Positions 43,507-51,192 of a stretch of 64,000 nucleotides of DNA are shown here, piece by piece (positions within the stretch are counted from its first letter, which is position 1; each line of letters opens with the position of its first letter). The stretch covers positions 186,001-250,000 of the forward strand of contig NZ_DALZFB010000003.1 in assembly GCF_031979925.1 (NCBI RefSeq), in the 5' to 3' direction. Under the pieces are notes generated by a model. The model did no database searches and was not told where the DNA came from. It was given only the letters and a program-made list of their open reading frames with translations. The DNA comes from Pseudescherichia sp031979925 (GTDB lineage: Bacteria; Pseudomonadota; Gammaproteobacteria; Enterobacterales; Enterobacteriaceae). Made by a program: the position numbers and the translations under genes.

Positions 43507-44571
43507 ATGAAAACAGTTCAGGGACCGGGGATTTTTCTGTCGCAGTTTATCGGAGAAGAGGCACCCTTTAATACCCTGGAGGGGTTGGCGGAGTGGGCAG
43601 CACGGCTGGGTTACAAGGCGCTGCAAATTCCCTGCAACCATCCGCATATTTTTGATCTTGCGCTGGCCGCACAGAGCCAGACTTACTGCGATGAGATTAG
43701 CGGCACGCTGGCGACATACGGACTGGTGATTAGCGAGCTTTCAACGCATCTTGAGGGCCAACTGGTGGCCGTGCATCCGGCCTATGACGCCGCCTTCGAC
43801 AACTTTGCTCCTGAGCATCTGCGGGGCAATCCCACGGCGCGCCAGGCGTGGGCGGTAGAGAAGGTGACCCAGGCGGCAGTGGCCTCGCAAAAGCTGGGCC
43901 TGCGCAGTCACGCCACCTTCTCGGGAGCGCTGGCCTGGCCTTACTTCTACCCGTGGCCACCGCACAATTCCCTGCTGCTCGACGAAGCCTTTGCCGAGCT
44001 GGCTCGCCGCTGGCGGCCTATTCTGGATCGTTTCGATCGCTGCGGGGTCGATCTCTGCTTTGAGATCCATCCGGGAGAAGATCTGCACGACGGGATGACC
44101 TTCGAGCGCTTCCTTGCCGCCGTGGATAACCATTCGCGCTGCAATATTCTCTACGATCCCAGCCATCTTCTGCTCCAGCAGATAGATTACCTGGCCTTTA
44201 TCGACATCTACCACGCTCGCATTAAAGCCTTCCACGTTAAGGATGCAGAGTTCCGTATCAACGGACGCAGCGGCGTTTACGGCGGCTATCAGCCATGGGT
44301 GGATCGTGCCGGGCGTTTCCGCTCACCGGGGGATGGACAGATAGACTTCGGAGCGATCTTTAGCAAGCTGACGCAGTACGGCTACGATGGCTGGGCAGTG
44401 CTGGAGTGGGAGTGCTGTCTGAAGCAGGGCGACGCCGGGGCGCGCGAGGGCAGCGAGTTTATTCGCCGCCACATTATCCCGGTAGCCGATCGGGCGTTTG
44501 ATGATTTTGCCGCAGGCGGCGGCGATCGGGCCAGCGTACGGGCCATGCTGGGATTAGGAGATGCATCATGA
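43507..44571 (+). CDS. Sugar phosphate isomerase/epimerase-type TIM-barrel protein
   Basis: Protein of 354 residues of the AP-endonuclease-2/xylose-isomerase-like fold. Metal ligands are visible in LCFEIHPGED (Glu), DPSHLLLQQ (Asp, His), HVKDAEF (His) and VLEWEC (Glu). The start at 43507 has GGAGG 5 bp upstream; an ATG at 43492 overlapping the transporter stop is possible. It overlaps the dehydrogenase gene by 4 bp. Similar pairs of isomerase and Gfo/Idh/MocA dehydrogenase act on keto-sugars and inositol-like compounds. The substrate here is unknown. Confidence 0.87.
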   Translation: MKTVQGPGIFLSQFIGEEAPFNTLEGLAEWAARLGYKALQIPCNHPHIFDLALAAQSQTYCDEISGTLATYGLVISELSTHLEGQLVAVHPAYDAAFDNFAPEHLRGNPTARQAWAVEKVTQAAVASQKLGLRSHATFSGALAWPYFYPWPPHNSLLLDEAFAELARRWRPILDRFDRCGVDLCFEIHPGEDLHDGMTFERFLAAVDNHSRCNILYDPSHLLLQQIDYLAFIDIYHARIKAFHVKDAEFRINGRSGVYGGYQPWVDRAGRFRSPGDGQIDFGAIFSKLTQYGYDGWAVLEWECCLKQGDAGAREGSEFIRRHIIPVADRAFDDFAAGGGDRASVRAMLGLGDAS

Positions 44572-45719
44572 TCGGCGTAGGTATTGTTGGCAGCGGTTTT
44601 ATTGGTCCGGCGCACATTGAAGCTCTGCGCCGTCTGGGGGACGTACAGGTCGTGGCGCTCTGCGACCACTCCCTGGAGTCAGCCCAGCAGAAGGCCGCCG
44701 CACTCAACGTGCCTTTTGCTTTTGGCGACATTGACGCCATGCTGGCCCATCCCGGCATCGATGTGGTGCATAACTGTACCCCAAACCATCTTCATGCCGA
44801 TATCAACAGGCAAATTTTACGCGCCGGTAAGCACGTCTTCTCAGAGAAGCCGCTCTGCATGACGCCGGAGGAGGCAACGGAGCTGGTGGCGCTGGCGGAG
44901 CAGGCGGGCGTGGTGCATGGCGTTAGCTTCGTCTATCGTCAGTTTGCCATGGTCCAGCAGGCGGCGAGCCTGCAACGCCACGGCAGACTCGGGCGACTCT
45001 TCTCGGTTTACGGCAGCTACCTTCAGGACTGGATGCTGCTGGAAACGGATTACAACTGGCGGGTGGATGCCGCGCTGGGCGGCGCGTCGCGGGCGGTGTC
45101 CGATATCGGCTCGCACTGGTGCGATACGTTGCAGTTTGTCACCGGGCAAAGAATTGTCGAGGTGATGGCCGATCTGGCGATCGTCTGGCCGACCCGCAAG
45201 GCGCGGCTGGAGGGCGGGGCGACCTTCAGCGCGGGCGGAGACGAGGCGCAGTATGAGGATCGCCCGGTTACTACTGAAGACGGCGGCTCGGTGCTGGTGC
45301 GCTTCGCCGACGGCAGCAAAGGCTGCTTCAGCGTCTCGCAGGTCAGCGCGGGGCGGAAAAACCGCCTCAGCTTTGAGATTAACGGCAGCAGCTGCTCGCT
45401 GGGCTGGGATCAGGAGATCCCTCAGCAGCTGTGGATTGGGCACCGTCAGCGTCCCAACGAAATCCTTACCGACGATCCGGGCCTGATGATGCCCGATGTC
45501 GCCAGCAGCGCGCACTTTCCCGGTGGGCATATAGAGGGCTGGCCCGACGCCTTTAAGAACATGATGGCTAACTTCTACCAGGCGGTGCGGGCAGGAACGA
45601 TGCCGGAGGCCAGCGCCAGTTCGTTTGCCTCTTTTTATGACGGCGCCGACGTGATGTTCATCATTGATGCCATTATAAAAAGCCATCAGCAGCAGCGCTG
45701 GGTGCGGGTGGCCCGCTAA
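44568..45719 (+). CDS. Gfo/Idh/MocA-family sugar dehydrogenase
   Basis: NAD(P)-dependent oxidoreductase of 383 residues. The Rossmann start is GVGIVGSGFIGPAHIEAL, followed by the EKP motif in FSEKPLCMTPEEA with the catalytic Lys, and the C-terminal sheet has SDIGSHWCDTLQF with the catalytic His. AGGAG precedes the ATG at 44568. It is the third structural gene of the operon and presumably oxidises the sugar carried by the MFS protein, or reduces the isomerase product. Confidence 0.9.
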   Translation: MIGVGIVGSGFIGPAHIEALRRLGDVQVVALCDHSLESAQQKAAALNVPFAFGDIDAMLAHPGIDVVHNCTPNHLHADINRQILRAGKHVFSEKPLCMTPEEATELVALAEQAGVVHGVSFVYRQFAMVQQAASLQRHGRLGRLFSVYGSYLQDWMLLETDYNWRVDAALGGASRAVSDIGSHWCDTLQFVTGQRIVEVMADLAIVWPTRKARLEGGATFSAGGDEAQYEDRPVTTEDGGSVLVRFADGSKGCFSVSQVSAGRKNRLSFEINGSSCSLGWDQEIPQQLWIGHRQRPNEILTDDPGLMMPDVASSAHFPGGHIEGWPDAFKNMMANFYQAVRAGTMPEASASSFASFYDGADVMFIIDAIIKSHQQQRWVRVAR

Positions 45720-45720
45720 G

Positions 45721-45749
45721 CCGCTGCCGGTTCGCCGGACAGCGGTTTT
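45721..45749 (+). terminator. Terminator between the dehydrogenase and LacI genes
   Basis: CCGCTGCCGG-TTCG-CCGG(A)CAGCGG with one bulged base, followed by TTTTA, directly after the stop codon. Confidence 0.8.
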
Positions 45750-45796
45750 ATGGTAGCCTGCTGTAATAAGCGTTAACCGCAGGATGTGTCGTCGTT

Positions 45797-46777
45797 ATGT
45801 CAATTCAAAAAATCGCTCGCCTGGCAGGAGTGTCGGTAGCGACGGTCTCCCGGGTCATCAACCACAGCGGGTCCGTGAAGCCGCAAAATCGCGAGCGCGT
45901 GCTGGCGGCGATTGAAGAGAGCAACTACCAGCCGAATCTGCTGGCCCGCCAGCTCCGCACCGCCCGGAGCTATATGATCCTCGTGCTGGTATCGAATATC
46001 GCTAACCCCTTTTGCGCCGAGGTGGTTAAAGGTATTGAAGAGGAGGCGGAGAAGAACGGCTACCGCATCCTGCTGTGCAATTCCGGCTCGGACATGGCGC
46101 GCTCCCGCTCGGCGCTGACTCTGCTGTCGGGAAAAATCGTCGATGGCATCATCACCATGGACGCTTTCTCTAAGCTGCCGGAACTGACGACTATGATCGG
46201 TCAGGCTCCCTGGGTACAGTGCGCTGAGTATGCCGATGAGGGAAGCGTCTCCTGCGTCGGGATTAACGATATTGACGCCTCCCAGTTCGTGATCCAGCAC
46301 CTGATCAACCGGGGCCGCCAGCGCATTGCGCTGATCAACCACGACCTGAGCTATAAATACGCCCGCCTGCGCGAGCGGGGCTATAAGAGCGTGCTGGAGC
46401 AAAACGGCCGCAGCTGGACGGCGGTGGAGTACGCCAGCGAGCTGAGCTTTAACGCAGGCAGAGCGGCGATGGAGACGCTGCTGCGTGCCGATGAGCGCCC
46501 GGATGCGGTGTTTGCCGTCTCCGATACCCTGGCGGCTGGCGCGCTGCTGGCAATAGCTCAGGCAGGGCTGACGATGCCAGACGACATCGCCGTGGTGGGC
46601 TTTGACGGCACGCCGCTGGCGGAGATGGTCTCGCCCCAGCTCAGCACCGTGGCGCAACCTTCCCAAGAGATTGGCCGTAAAGCCGTGGCCCTGCTGCTGA
46701 ATAAAATCGACAACCCCGAGACCCCGGCAGAAAGAGTGATGATGGACTGGCGCTTTATTGAACGCGCCAGCGCCTGA
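45797..46777 (+). CDS. LacI-family repressor of the sugar operon
   Basis: Protein of 326 residues with HTH IQKIARLAGVSVATVSRVINHSGSV, the hinge helix NLLARQLRTARSYMI and a periplasmic-binding-like sensor (VGINDIDASQFVIQHLINRGRQ, DAVFAVSDTLAAGAL). It lies 77 bp after the dehydrogenase gene, past a terminator, on the same strand. It probably binds the gtaatcgattac pair before the operon. The gene ends 2 bp from the convergent efflux gene. Confidence 0.9.
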   Translation: MSIQKIARLAGVSVATVSRVINHSGSVKPQNRERVLAAIEESNYQPNLLARQLRTARSYMILVLVSNIANPFCAEVVKGIEEEAEKNGYRILLCNSGSDMARSRSALTLLSGKIVDGIITMDAFSKLPELTTMIGQAPWVQCAEYADEGSVSCVGINDIDASQFVIQHLINRGRQRIALINHDLSYKYARLRERGYKSVLEQNGRSWTAVEYASELSFNAGRAAMETLLRADERPDAVFAVSDTLAAGALLAIAQAGLTMPDDIAVVGFDGTPLAEMVSPQLSTVAQPSQEIGRKAVALLLNKIDNPETPAERVMMDWRFIERASA

Positions 46778-46779
46778 GA

Positions 46780-48207
46780 TCATGACGTCGCGATTGCCGG
46801 GCTGCGGTTCAGATGGTGGCGCAGGCCAATGGCCATCGCCGCCAGCAGCAGCATCATCACCGCCTCAACGCCGAGGAAACCGATCATCGCCTGAGGATAA
46901 CTGCCGTGATGGTGACGCACCAGCACCAACAGCAGCGAGCCGAACACTGCCGGGCCAAGGCCCAGCGTCGCCTGCTGCAGGGTGCTGAGCAGGGCGCTGC
47001 CCGCCCCGGCATCGTTGGCAGTGATATCACGCATTCCCACCCGATAGAAGCAGTTGACGATCAGCGCCTGGCCGTAACCAATCAGCGCGGTTGACGGTAC
47101 CAGCGCCAGGGGGGTTGTGGCCTGGTCGTAGTAATGGAAGGTCTCCATCAGCAGCAGCAGGCCGCCGATCTGTACCGCCAGGCCAGAGAGCAGGATCCGT
47201 CCCATGCTATGGCGGGCAATCAACTTCGGCGCATACATGGCCGAGAGGAAGTAGGCCACGCCGAGGGCAATAAAGCTGTTGCCCGATTGCCACGGGGCCA
47301 TCCCCAGACCGGACTGCATGGTCAGCGCCATACAGAACATAAACCCGGACCAGGCGCTAAAAAATAGCAGGGCGATCACCATGCCGAAGCGAATGCTGGC
47401 GAGCTGCAACAGGCGCGGCGGCAGCAGCGGATGTTCGCCACGTCGTTGCTTGCCCAGCGCGCTGGCCCGCATCCATACCAACAGTGGAAGCGTCGCCAGC
47501 AGCATCAGCTGCATCGACCACGGCCAGTGCAGCTCCGGCCCCAGCGCCATGGGAAACAGCAGGCAGCAGAGGATCAGGGCAAGGATAAATGTGCCCTGCC
47601 AGTCGATGGGCGAATGCGTATCGCGCCGGGTCTCCGGCACGTAGCGATAGCTGAAGGCCAGCACCAGCAGGCCAATCGGCACGTTGATGAAAAAGGCGTT
47701 ACGCCAGCCCAGCCCGGCGATATCTGCCGACACCAGCCAGCCGCCGCACATCTGTCCGACAATAAATGCGATACCACCAATGCCGCCGTAGAGGCTGATA
47801 GCCCGCGCGTGAGCCGTGCCTTTCAGGGTGACGTGCAGGGTCGCAAGGATCTGCGGGACGATCAGCGCCGCCCCTGCACCCTGCAAGGTACGAGCCGCCA
47901 GCAGGGCGGTAATTGAGTTAGCCATGCCGCACAGCAGCGAGGCGAAGCTAAACACCGCCACGCCCCACATAAACAGACGGCGGCGACCATAGTTATCCCC
48001 CAGCTTGCTGCCCATCGCCAGGCAGACGGCGAAGGCTACGCCATACAGGGCGACGATAAGCTCCAGCTGGGTGGCGCTGGCGTGCAGCGATGCGGTAATT
48101 GAGTCGAGGGCGACGTTAGTGATCGAGGTGTCGATCAGGGGCAGCATCTGGCCGGTCAGCAGCAGGAATAGCCCCGCACGACCGGGTGAAACAGGTGACG
48201 TTTTCAT
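46780..48207 (-). CDS. DHA2-family MFS drug efflux pump
   Basis: Inner-membrane protein of 475 residues with about 14 hydrophobic segments. Motif A is MGSKLGDNYGRRRLF and motif C-type glycine-rich helix is ALIVPQILATLHV. LLPLIDTSITNVALDSI is the usual DHA2 start with the membrane Asp. It is likely a proton-driven exporter of cationic or organic compounds. It is divergent from an XRE-family regulator across 118 bp with a clear dyad, a typical drug-efflux control unit. Confidence 0.87.
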   Translation of the reverse strand: MKTSPVSPGRAGLFLLLTGQMLPLIDTSITNVALDSITASLHASATQLELIVALYGVAFAVCLAMGSKLGDNYGRRRLFMWGVAVFSFASLLCGMANSITALLAARTLQGAGAALIVPQILATLHVTLKGTAHARAISLYGGIGGIAFIVGQMCGGWLVSADIAGLGWRNAFFINVPIGLLVLAFSYRYVPETRRDTHSPIDWQGTFILALILCCLLFPMALGPELHWPWSMQLMLLATLPLLVWMRASALGKQRRGEHPLLPPRLLQLASIRFGMVIALLFFSAWSGFMFCMALTMQSGLGMAPWQSGNSFIALGVAYFLSAMYAPKLIARHSMGRILLSGLAVQIGGLLLLMETFHYYDQATTPLALVPSTALIGYGQALIVNCFYRVGMRDITANDAGAGSALLSTLQQATLGLGPAVFGSLLLVLVRHHHGSYPQAMIGFLGVEAVMMLLLAAMAIGLRHHLNRSPAIATS

Positions 48208-48264
48208 GGTAGCTCCATTGCGTCATTCAGCGAATGGACGTAGCATCGCTGATTGAATAAACGG

Positions 48265-48290
48265 GTACCAGTTCCTGATTATACTGGTAC
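48265..48290. promoter_or_regulatory. Operator-like dyad between efflux and regulator genes
   Basis: gtaccagt (48265-48272) and actggtac (48283-48290) form a perfect 8-bp inverted repeat with a 10-bp spacer holding a -10-like TTATAC overlap. It is a candidate binding site for the XRE regulator on both promoters. Confidence 0.65.
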
Positions 48291-48325
48291 TGACACTACC
48301 ATGCTGAAGAGAGGCCGGAGAGACC

Positions 48326-49189
48326 ATGAGCCTGATGAGCCACAGCGAGCTGGACGTCGCGCAGATACGCCAGGACGATCGCCGTAAACAGCTGGGCGCT
48401 TTTCTGCGGGCGCGGCGGGAGAGCCTGGATCCGCAGCGGCTCGGACTTCCGCGCAGCGGTCGGCGACGCACGCCGGGCCTGCGTCGGGAGGAGGTCGCGA
48501 TGCTGGCTGACGTCGGCGTGACCTGGTATACCTGGCTTGAGCAGGGCAGGGAGGTCAATCCTTCAGCGGTGGTGATGCAGGCGGTGGCCGATGCGCTCCA
48601 GTGCAGCCCGCTGGAGACGCGGCATCTGTTCCTGCTGGCGGGTCTGCCGCCGGTTGAGTCGGCAAACGTCACGCCGTGCGAGGGGATCAGTCCCGGCACG
48701 CGACGGATGCTGGACAGCCTGCTGCCGCAGCCGGCCAGCATTCAGAAACCCAATTTCGATATCGTGGCGTGGAACGACGCCTTCTGTCGACTAATGGGCG
48801 TTGATTTTGCCACGCTACCGGAAGACGATCGCAACTGCATTTATCTCTATCTGACCCATCCGGGCTGGCGTAGCCGGCTGGCAAACCGGGACGTACTGCC
48901 GACATTTGTCTCCTATTTCCGCGCGGCGATGGCGGAGCACCGCGGCGAAGCGGCGTGGGAGAACAAGCTGGCGCGCTTTTTCGCCGCCTCCGAGGAGTTC
49001 GAGGCGCTCTGGCATCAGCGCTATGAGGTGCGCGGCGTCGAGAACCAGATAAAAACCTTCCATCATCCTGATTTAGGCGAATTTCAGCTTCAGCAGATGT
49101 ACTGGTACTCCGCGCCGCGTAACGGTTCGCGGCTGCTGGTCTATTTACCGATCGATGAAGCGGGCGAGCAGGTGCTGGCAAGGTTGTAA
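48326..49189 (+). CDS. XRE-family regulator with MmyB-like ligand domain
   Basis: Protein of 287 residues. The N-terminal third has an HTH (LGAFLRARRESL, PGLRREEVAMLADVGVTWYTWLEQGREV), the pattern of the MmyB-like group. The C-terminal part (PNFDIVAWNDAFCRLMGV onward) is the PAS-like MmyB ligand-binding domain thought to bind fatty or aromatic molecules. Divergent from a DHA2 efflux gene, it probably represses it until a ligand is bound. Confidence 0.87.
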   Translation: MSLMSHSELDVAQIRQDDRRKQLGAFLRARRESLDPQRLGLPRSGRRRTPGLRREEVAMLADVGVTWYTWLEQGREVNPSAVVMQAVADALQCSPLETRHLFLLAGLPPVESANVTPCEGISPGTRRMLDSLLPQPASIQKPNFDIVAWNDAFCRLMGVDFATLPEDDRNCIYLYLTHPGWRSRLANRDVLPTFVSYFRAAMAEHRGEAAWENKLARFFAASEEFEALWHQRYEVRGVENQIKTFHHPDLGEFQLQQMYWYSAPRNGSRLLVYLPIDEAGEQVLARL

Positions 49190-49206
49190 CGTCAAGTTAT
49201 TGCTCA

Positions 49207-49285
49207 TGCCGGGCGGCGCTACGCTTGCCCAGCCTACAAAAAATGCAAAACTGTAGGCCCGCGCAAGCGCAGCGCCGCCGGGTAG
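49207..49285. repeat. BIME with two inverted REP units
   Basis: REP units gccgggcggcgctacgcttg (49208 onward) and ctgtaggcccgcgcaagcgc (49251 onward) face each other between the convergent XRE gene and nfsB. Confidence 0.85.
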
Positions 49286-49300
49286 TAGGCTGAAATCTGA

Positions 49301-49954
49301 TTAGATCTCAGTGACCACGGTCTCTTCTGGCAGGCGGGATTTCGGCAGTGCCTTGTTGAAATCTTCCACGCTGTGGTGGCCAACCGGGACGACCACCAGG
49401 CTGGTGAAGCCTTTCTCTTTCAGGCCAAATTCAGCATCCAGCACGTCGGCATCAAAACCTTCGATCGGTACCGCATCGAGGCCCATCGCACCCACGCCCA
49501 GCAGGAAGTTACCGACGTTCAGGTAGACCTGACGCGCCATCCACTCATGGTCATCCTGGCGATCCTTACGGTGCAGGTCGGCAAAGAAGGTGCGGCCCTT
49601 GTGGTTAGCGGCTTTTGCTTCCGGGGTGGCAAAGCGGCCGTCGGCGTCTTCCTGATCCACCACCTTCTCCAGCCAGCTGTCGTCCATCGCGGTTTTCGCG
49701 CAGAACACCACGACATGGGAGGCATCCAGCATTTTGCGTTCGTTGAATGAGTAGCCGCCCGCTGCAGATTTTGCTACCCGCGCTTTACCCTCTTCGCTGC
49801 TGGCAACGATAAAGTGCCACGGCTGTGAGTTGGTGCTGGACGGGCTATAACGCAGCAGGGTTTTGATCTTCTCTGCTTCGTCGGCGGTCAGTTTTTTGCT
49901 GGCGTCAAAAGCCTTGGTTGAGTAGCGCTGCAAGGCGATGGAAACGATATCCAT
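49301..49954 (-). CDS. nfsB: Oxygen-insensitive nitroreductase NfsB
   Basis: FMN-dependent NAD(P)H nitroreductase of 217 residues, as in E. coli. It reduces nitroaromatics and quinones. It begins MDIVSIALQRYSTKAFD; the FMN-binding start RYSTKAFDASKK, SPSSTNSQPWHF and the loop GAMGLDAVPIEGFD are typical. AGGAG lies 7 bp before the ATG. In E. coli it is near pheP and ybdJK, as here. Activation by the SoxS/MarA/RamA group is known for the family; ramA is 850 bp away. Confidence 0.95.
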   Translation of the reverse strand: MDIVSIALQRYSTKAFDASKKLTADEAEKIKTLLRYSPSSTNSQPWHFIVASSEEGKARVAKSAAGGYSFNERKMLDASHVVVFCAKTAMDDSWLEKVVDQEDADGRFATPEAKAANHKGRTFFADLHRKDRQDDHEWMARQVYLNVGNFLLGVGAMGLDAVPIEGFDADVLDAEFGLKEKGFTSLVVVPVGHHSVEDFNKALPKSRLPEETVVTEI

Positions 49955-50042
49955 AAATGCTCCTGATAATTTTTTGGGATAAGTTGGGCTGCGCTGTAGC
50001 CTACAGATTCAGCGAAGAAAAAATAAGTGAAAAACGTGCGCT

Positions 50043-50627
50043 TTAGCTGCCGCTGCTGTCCGCCAGGGCGCGCCACATCGCCTCAAAGCCGTGGGCTTTA
50101 AAATCGGCTGCCTTCTCGGGTTCGCGGCTGGCGAACTCAATGGTGGTTTCGGCAAGGGAGAGGAACAGCGCATCGCCAAAGGCGTGGAAAGCCTCGGTGA
50201 GAAAAATCGGCAGCACCGAGCGACGGCACAGGGTGTGGAGATCCGGGAATAGCTCATCCACATTTTGCTGGGTGGCGCAGGTGATCTTGCCCGACACCGC
50301 CAGCTGACGGATCGCCCGGTGACCGACGGGGTGCAGAATACCCCAGTCGATATAGCTGTTCCAGATATAGCGAGTCAGCGCTTTGGCTTCGCTGACGGAG
50401 CGATCGAGGCCGTCGAGCATGGCGTGGCAGAGATCGGTTTTAAGCGCGAGATAAACTGCATTAAGCAGGTCGTCTTTGGTGGCGAAGTAGCGAAAGAGGG
50501 TGCCTTCCGCAACGCCCGCGTTACGGGCTATCAGGGCGGTGGAGGCGGTGATCCCCGACTGGGCAAACGCTTCGGTTGCCGCTTCCAGTAACGCCTGTTT
50601 TTTATCTTCACTCTTCGGACGAGCCAC
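50043..50627 (-). CDS. ramR: TetR-family repressor RamR
   Basis: Represses ramA. It has 194 residues. The HTH is at about residues 20-50 (SGITASTALIARNAGVAEGTLFRYFATKDDLL broken here), and the ligand pocket follows, with bile acids and drugs as known inducers in Salmonella. The start is GTG at 50625-50627, which gives MARPKSEDKKQ, the family start. It is divergent from ramA across 174 bp. The gene looks intact, so ramA should be repressed under normal conditions. Confidence 0.95.
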   Translation of the reverse strand: MARPKSEDKKQALLEAATEAFAQSGITASTALIARNAGVAEGTLFRYFATKDDLLNAVYLALKTDLCHAMLDGLDRSVSEAKALTRYIWNSYIDWGILHPVGHRAIRQLAVSGKITCATQQNVDELFPDLHTLCRRSVLPIFLTEAFHAFGDALFLSLAETTIEFASREPEKAADFKAHGFEAMWRALADSSGS

Positions 50628-50715
50628 TACACTTTACCTCACACGCTGTTAAACCCTGATTGAAACATGACATCTGCCGCTCCGCAACGGCCTGTGTCAA
50701 AGATCGAAAATCATC

Positions 50716-50743
50716 TTGACGACTTTCTGCCTCTTTCTATAAT
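50716..50743 (+). promoter_or_regulatory. ramA promoter
   Basis: TTGACG (50716-50721) and TATAAT (50738-50743) with 16 bp between. The RamR operator begins within the -10 box, so bound RamR would block RNA polymerase. Confidence 0.88.
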
Positions 50744-50761
50744 GAGTGCTTACTCACTCAT
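50742..50761. promoter_or_regulatory. RamR operator
   Basis: atgagtgcttactcactcat: 7-bp arms ATGAGTG and CACTCAT around six bases, the same arms as the known Salmonella RamR site. It overlaps the -10 end and start point of ramA. Confidence 0.92.
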
Positions 50762-50801
50762 AATCAAGTTTCAGCGCTTAAAGAGCAGAGAGGAACCACG
50801 T

Positions 50802-51146
50802 ATGACCATTTCCGCTCAGGTTATCGATACGATTGTCGAGTGGATCGACGACAATTTGCATCAGCCGCTGCGCATTGAAGAGATTGCGCGTCACGCGGGC
50901 TACTCCAAATGGCATCTTCAGCGGCTGTTTATGCAATACAAAGGCGAGAGCCTGGGGCGCTACATTCGCGAGCGTAAGCTGCGGCTGGCGGCTCAGGAGC
51001 TGCGTGATACCGATCAGAAGGTGTTTGATATCTGCGTTAAGTACGGCTTTGATTCCCAGCAGACCTTCACGCGCATTTTTACCCGCACCTTTAACCAGCC
51101 GCCGGGGGCCTACCGCAAGGAGAATCACGGCCAGGCGCGGCATTAA
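50802..51146 (+). CDS. ramA: AraC/XylS-family activator RamA
   Basis: Activator of acrAB-tolC efflux and micF and a regulator of permeability and lipid A genes. It has 114 residues made only of the two-HTH DNA-binding domain, like MarA and SoxS. It starts MTISAQVIDTIVEWIDD, and GYSKWHLQRLF and GFDSQQTFTRIF are the two recognition helices. AGAGG precedes the ATG at 50802. It is absent from E. coli, and its presence with ramR supports an Enterobacter, Klebsiella or Salmonella-type host. Confidence 0.97.
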   Translation: MTISAQVIDTIVEWIDDNLHQPLRIEEIARHAGYSKWHLQRLFMQYKGESLGRYIRERKLRLAAQELRDTDQKVFDICVKYGFDSQQTFTRIFTRTFNQPPGAYRKENHGQARH

Positions 51147-51156
51147 GCTTCTGTTG

Positions 51157-51181
51157 GCCCGGCAGGCCTGCGCTGCCGGGC
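51157..51181. terminator. Convergent hairpin between ramA and the receptor gene
   Basis: gcccggcag / ctgccgggc is a perfect 9-bp stem with a 7-nt loop. It is REP-like and lies between two convergent genes without a T-run; probably a shared 3' end. Confidence 0.6.
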
Positions 51182-51192
51182 GGTATCACATC

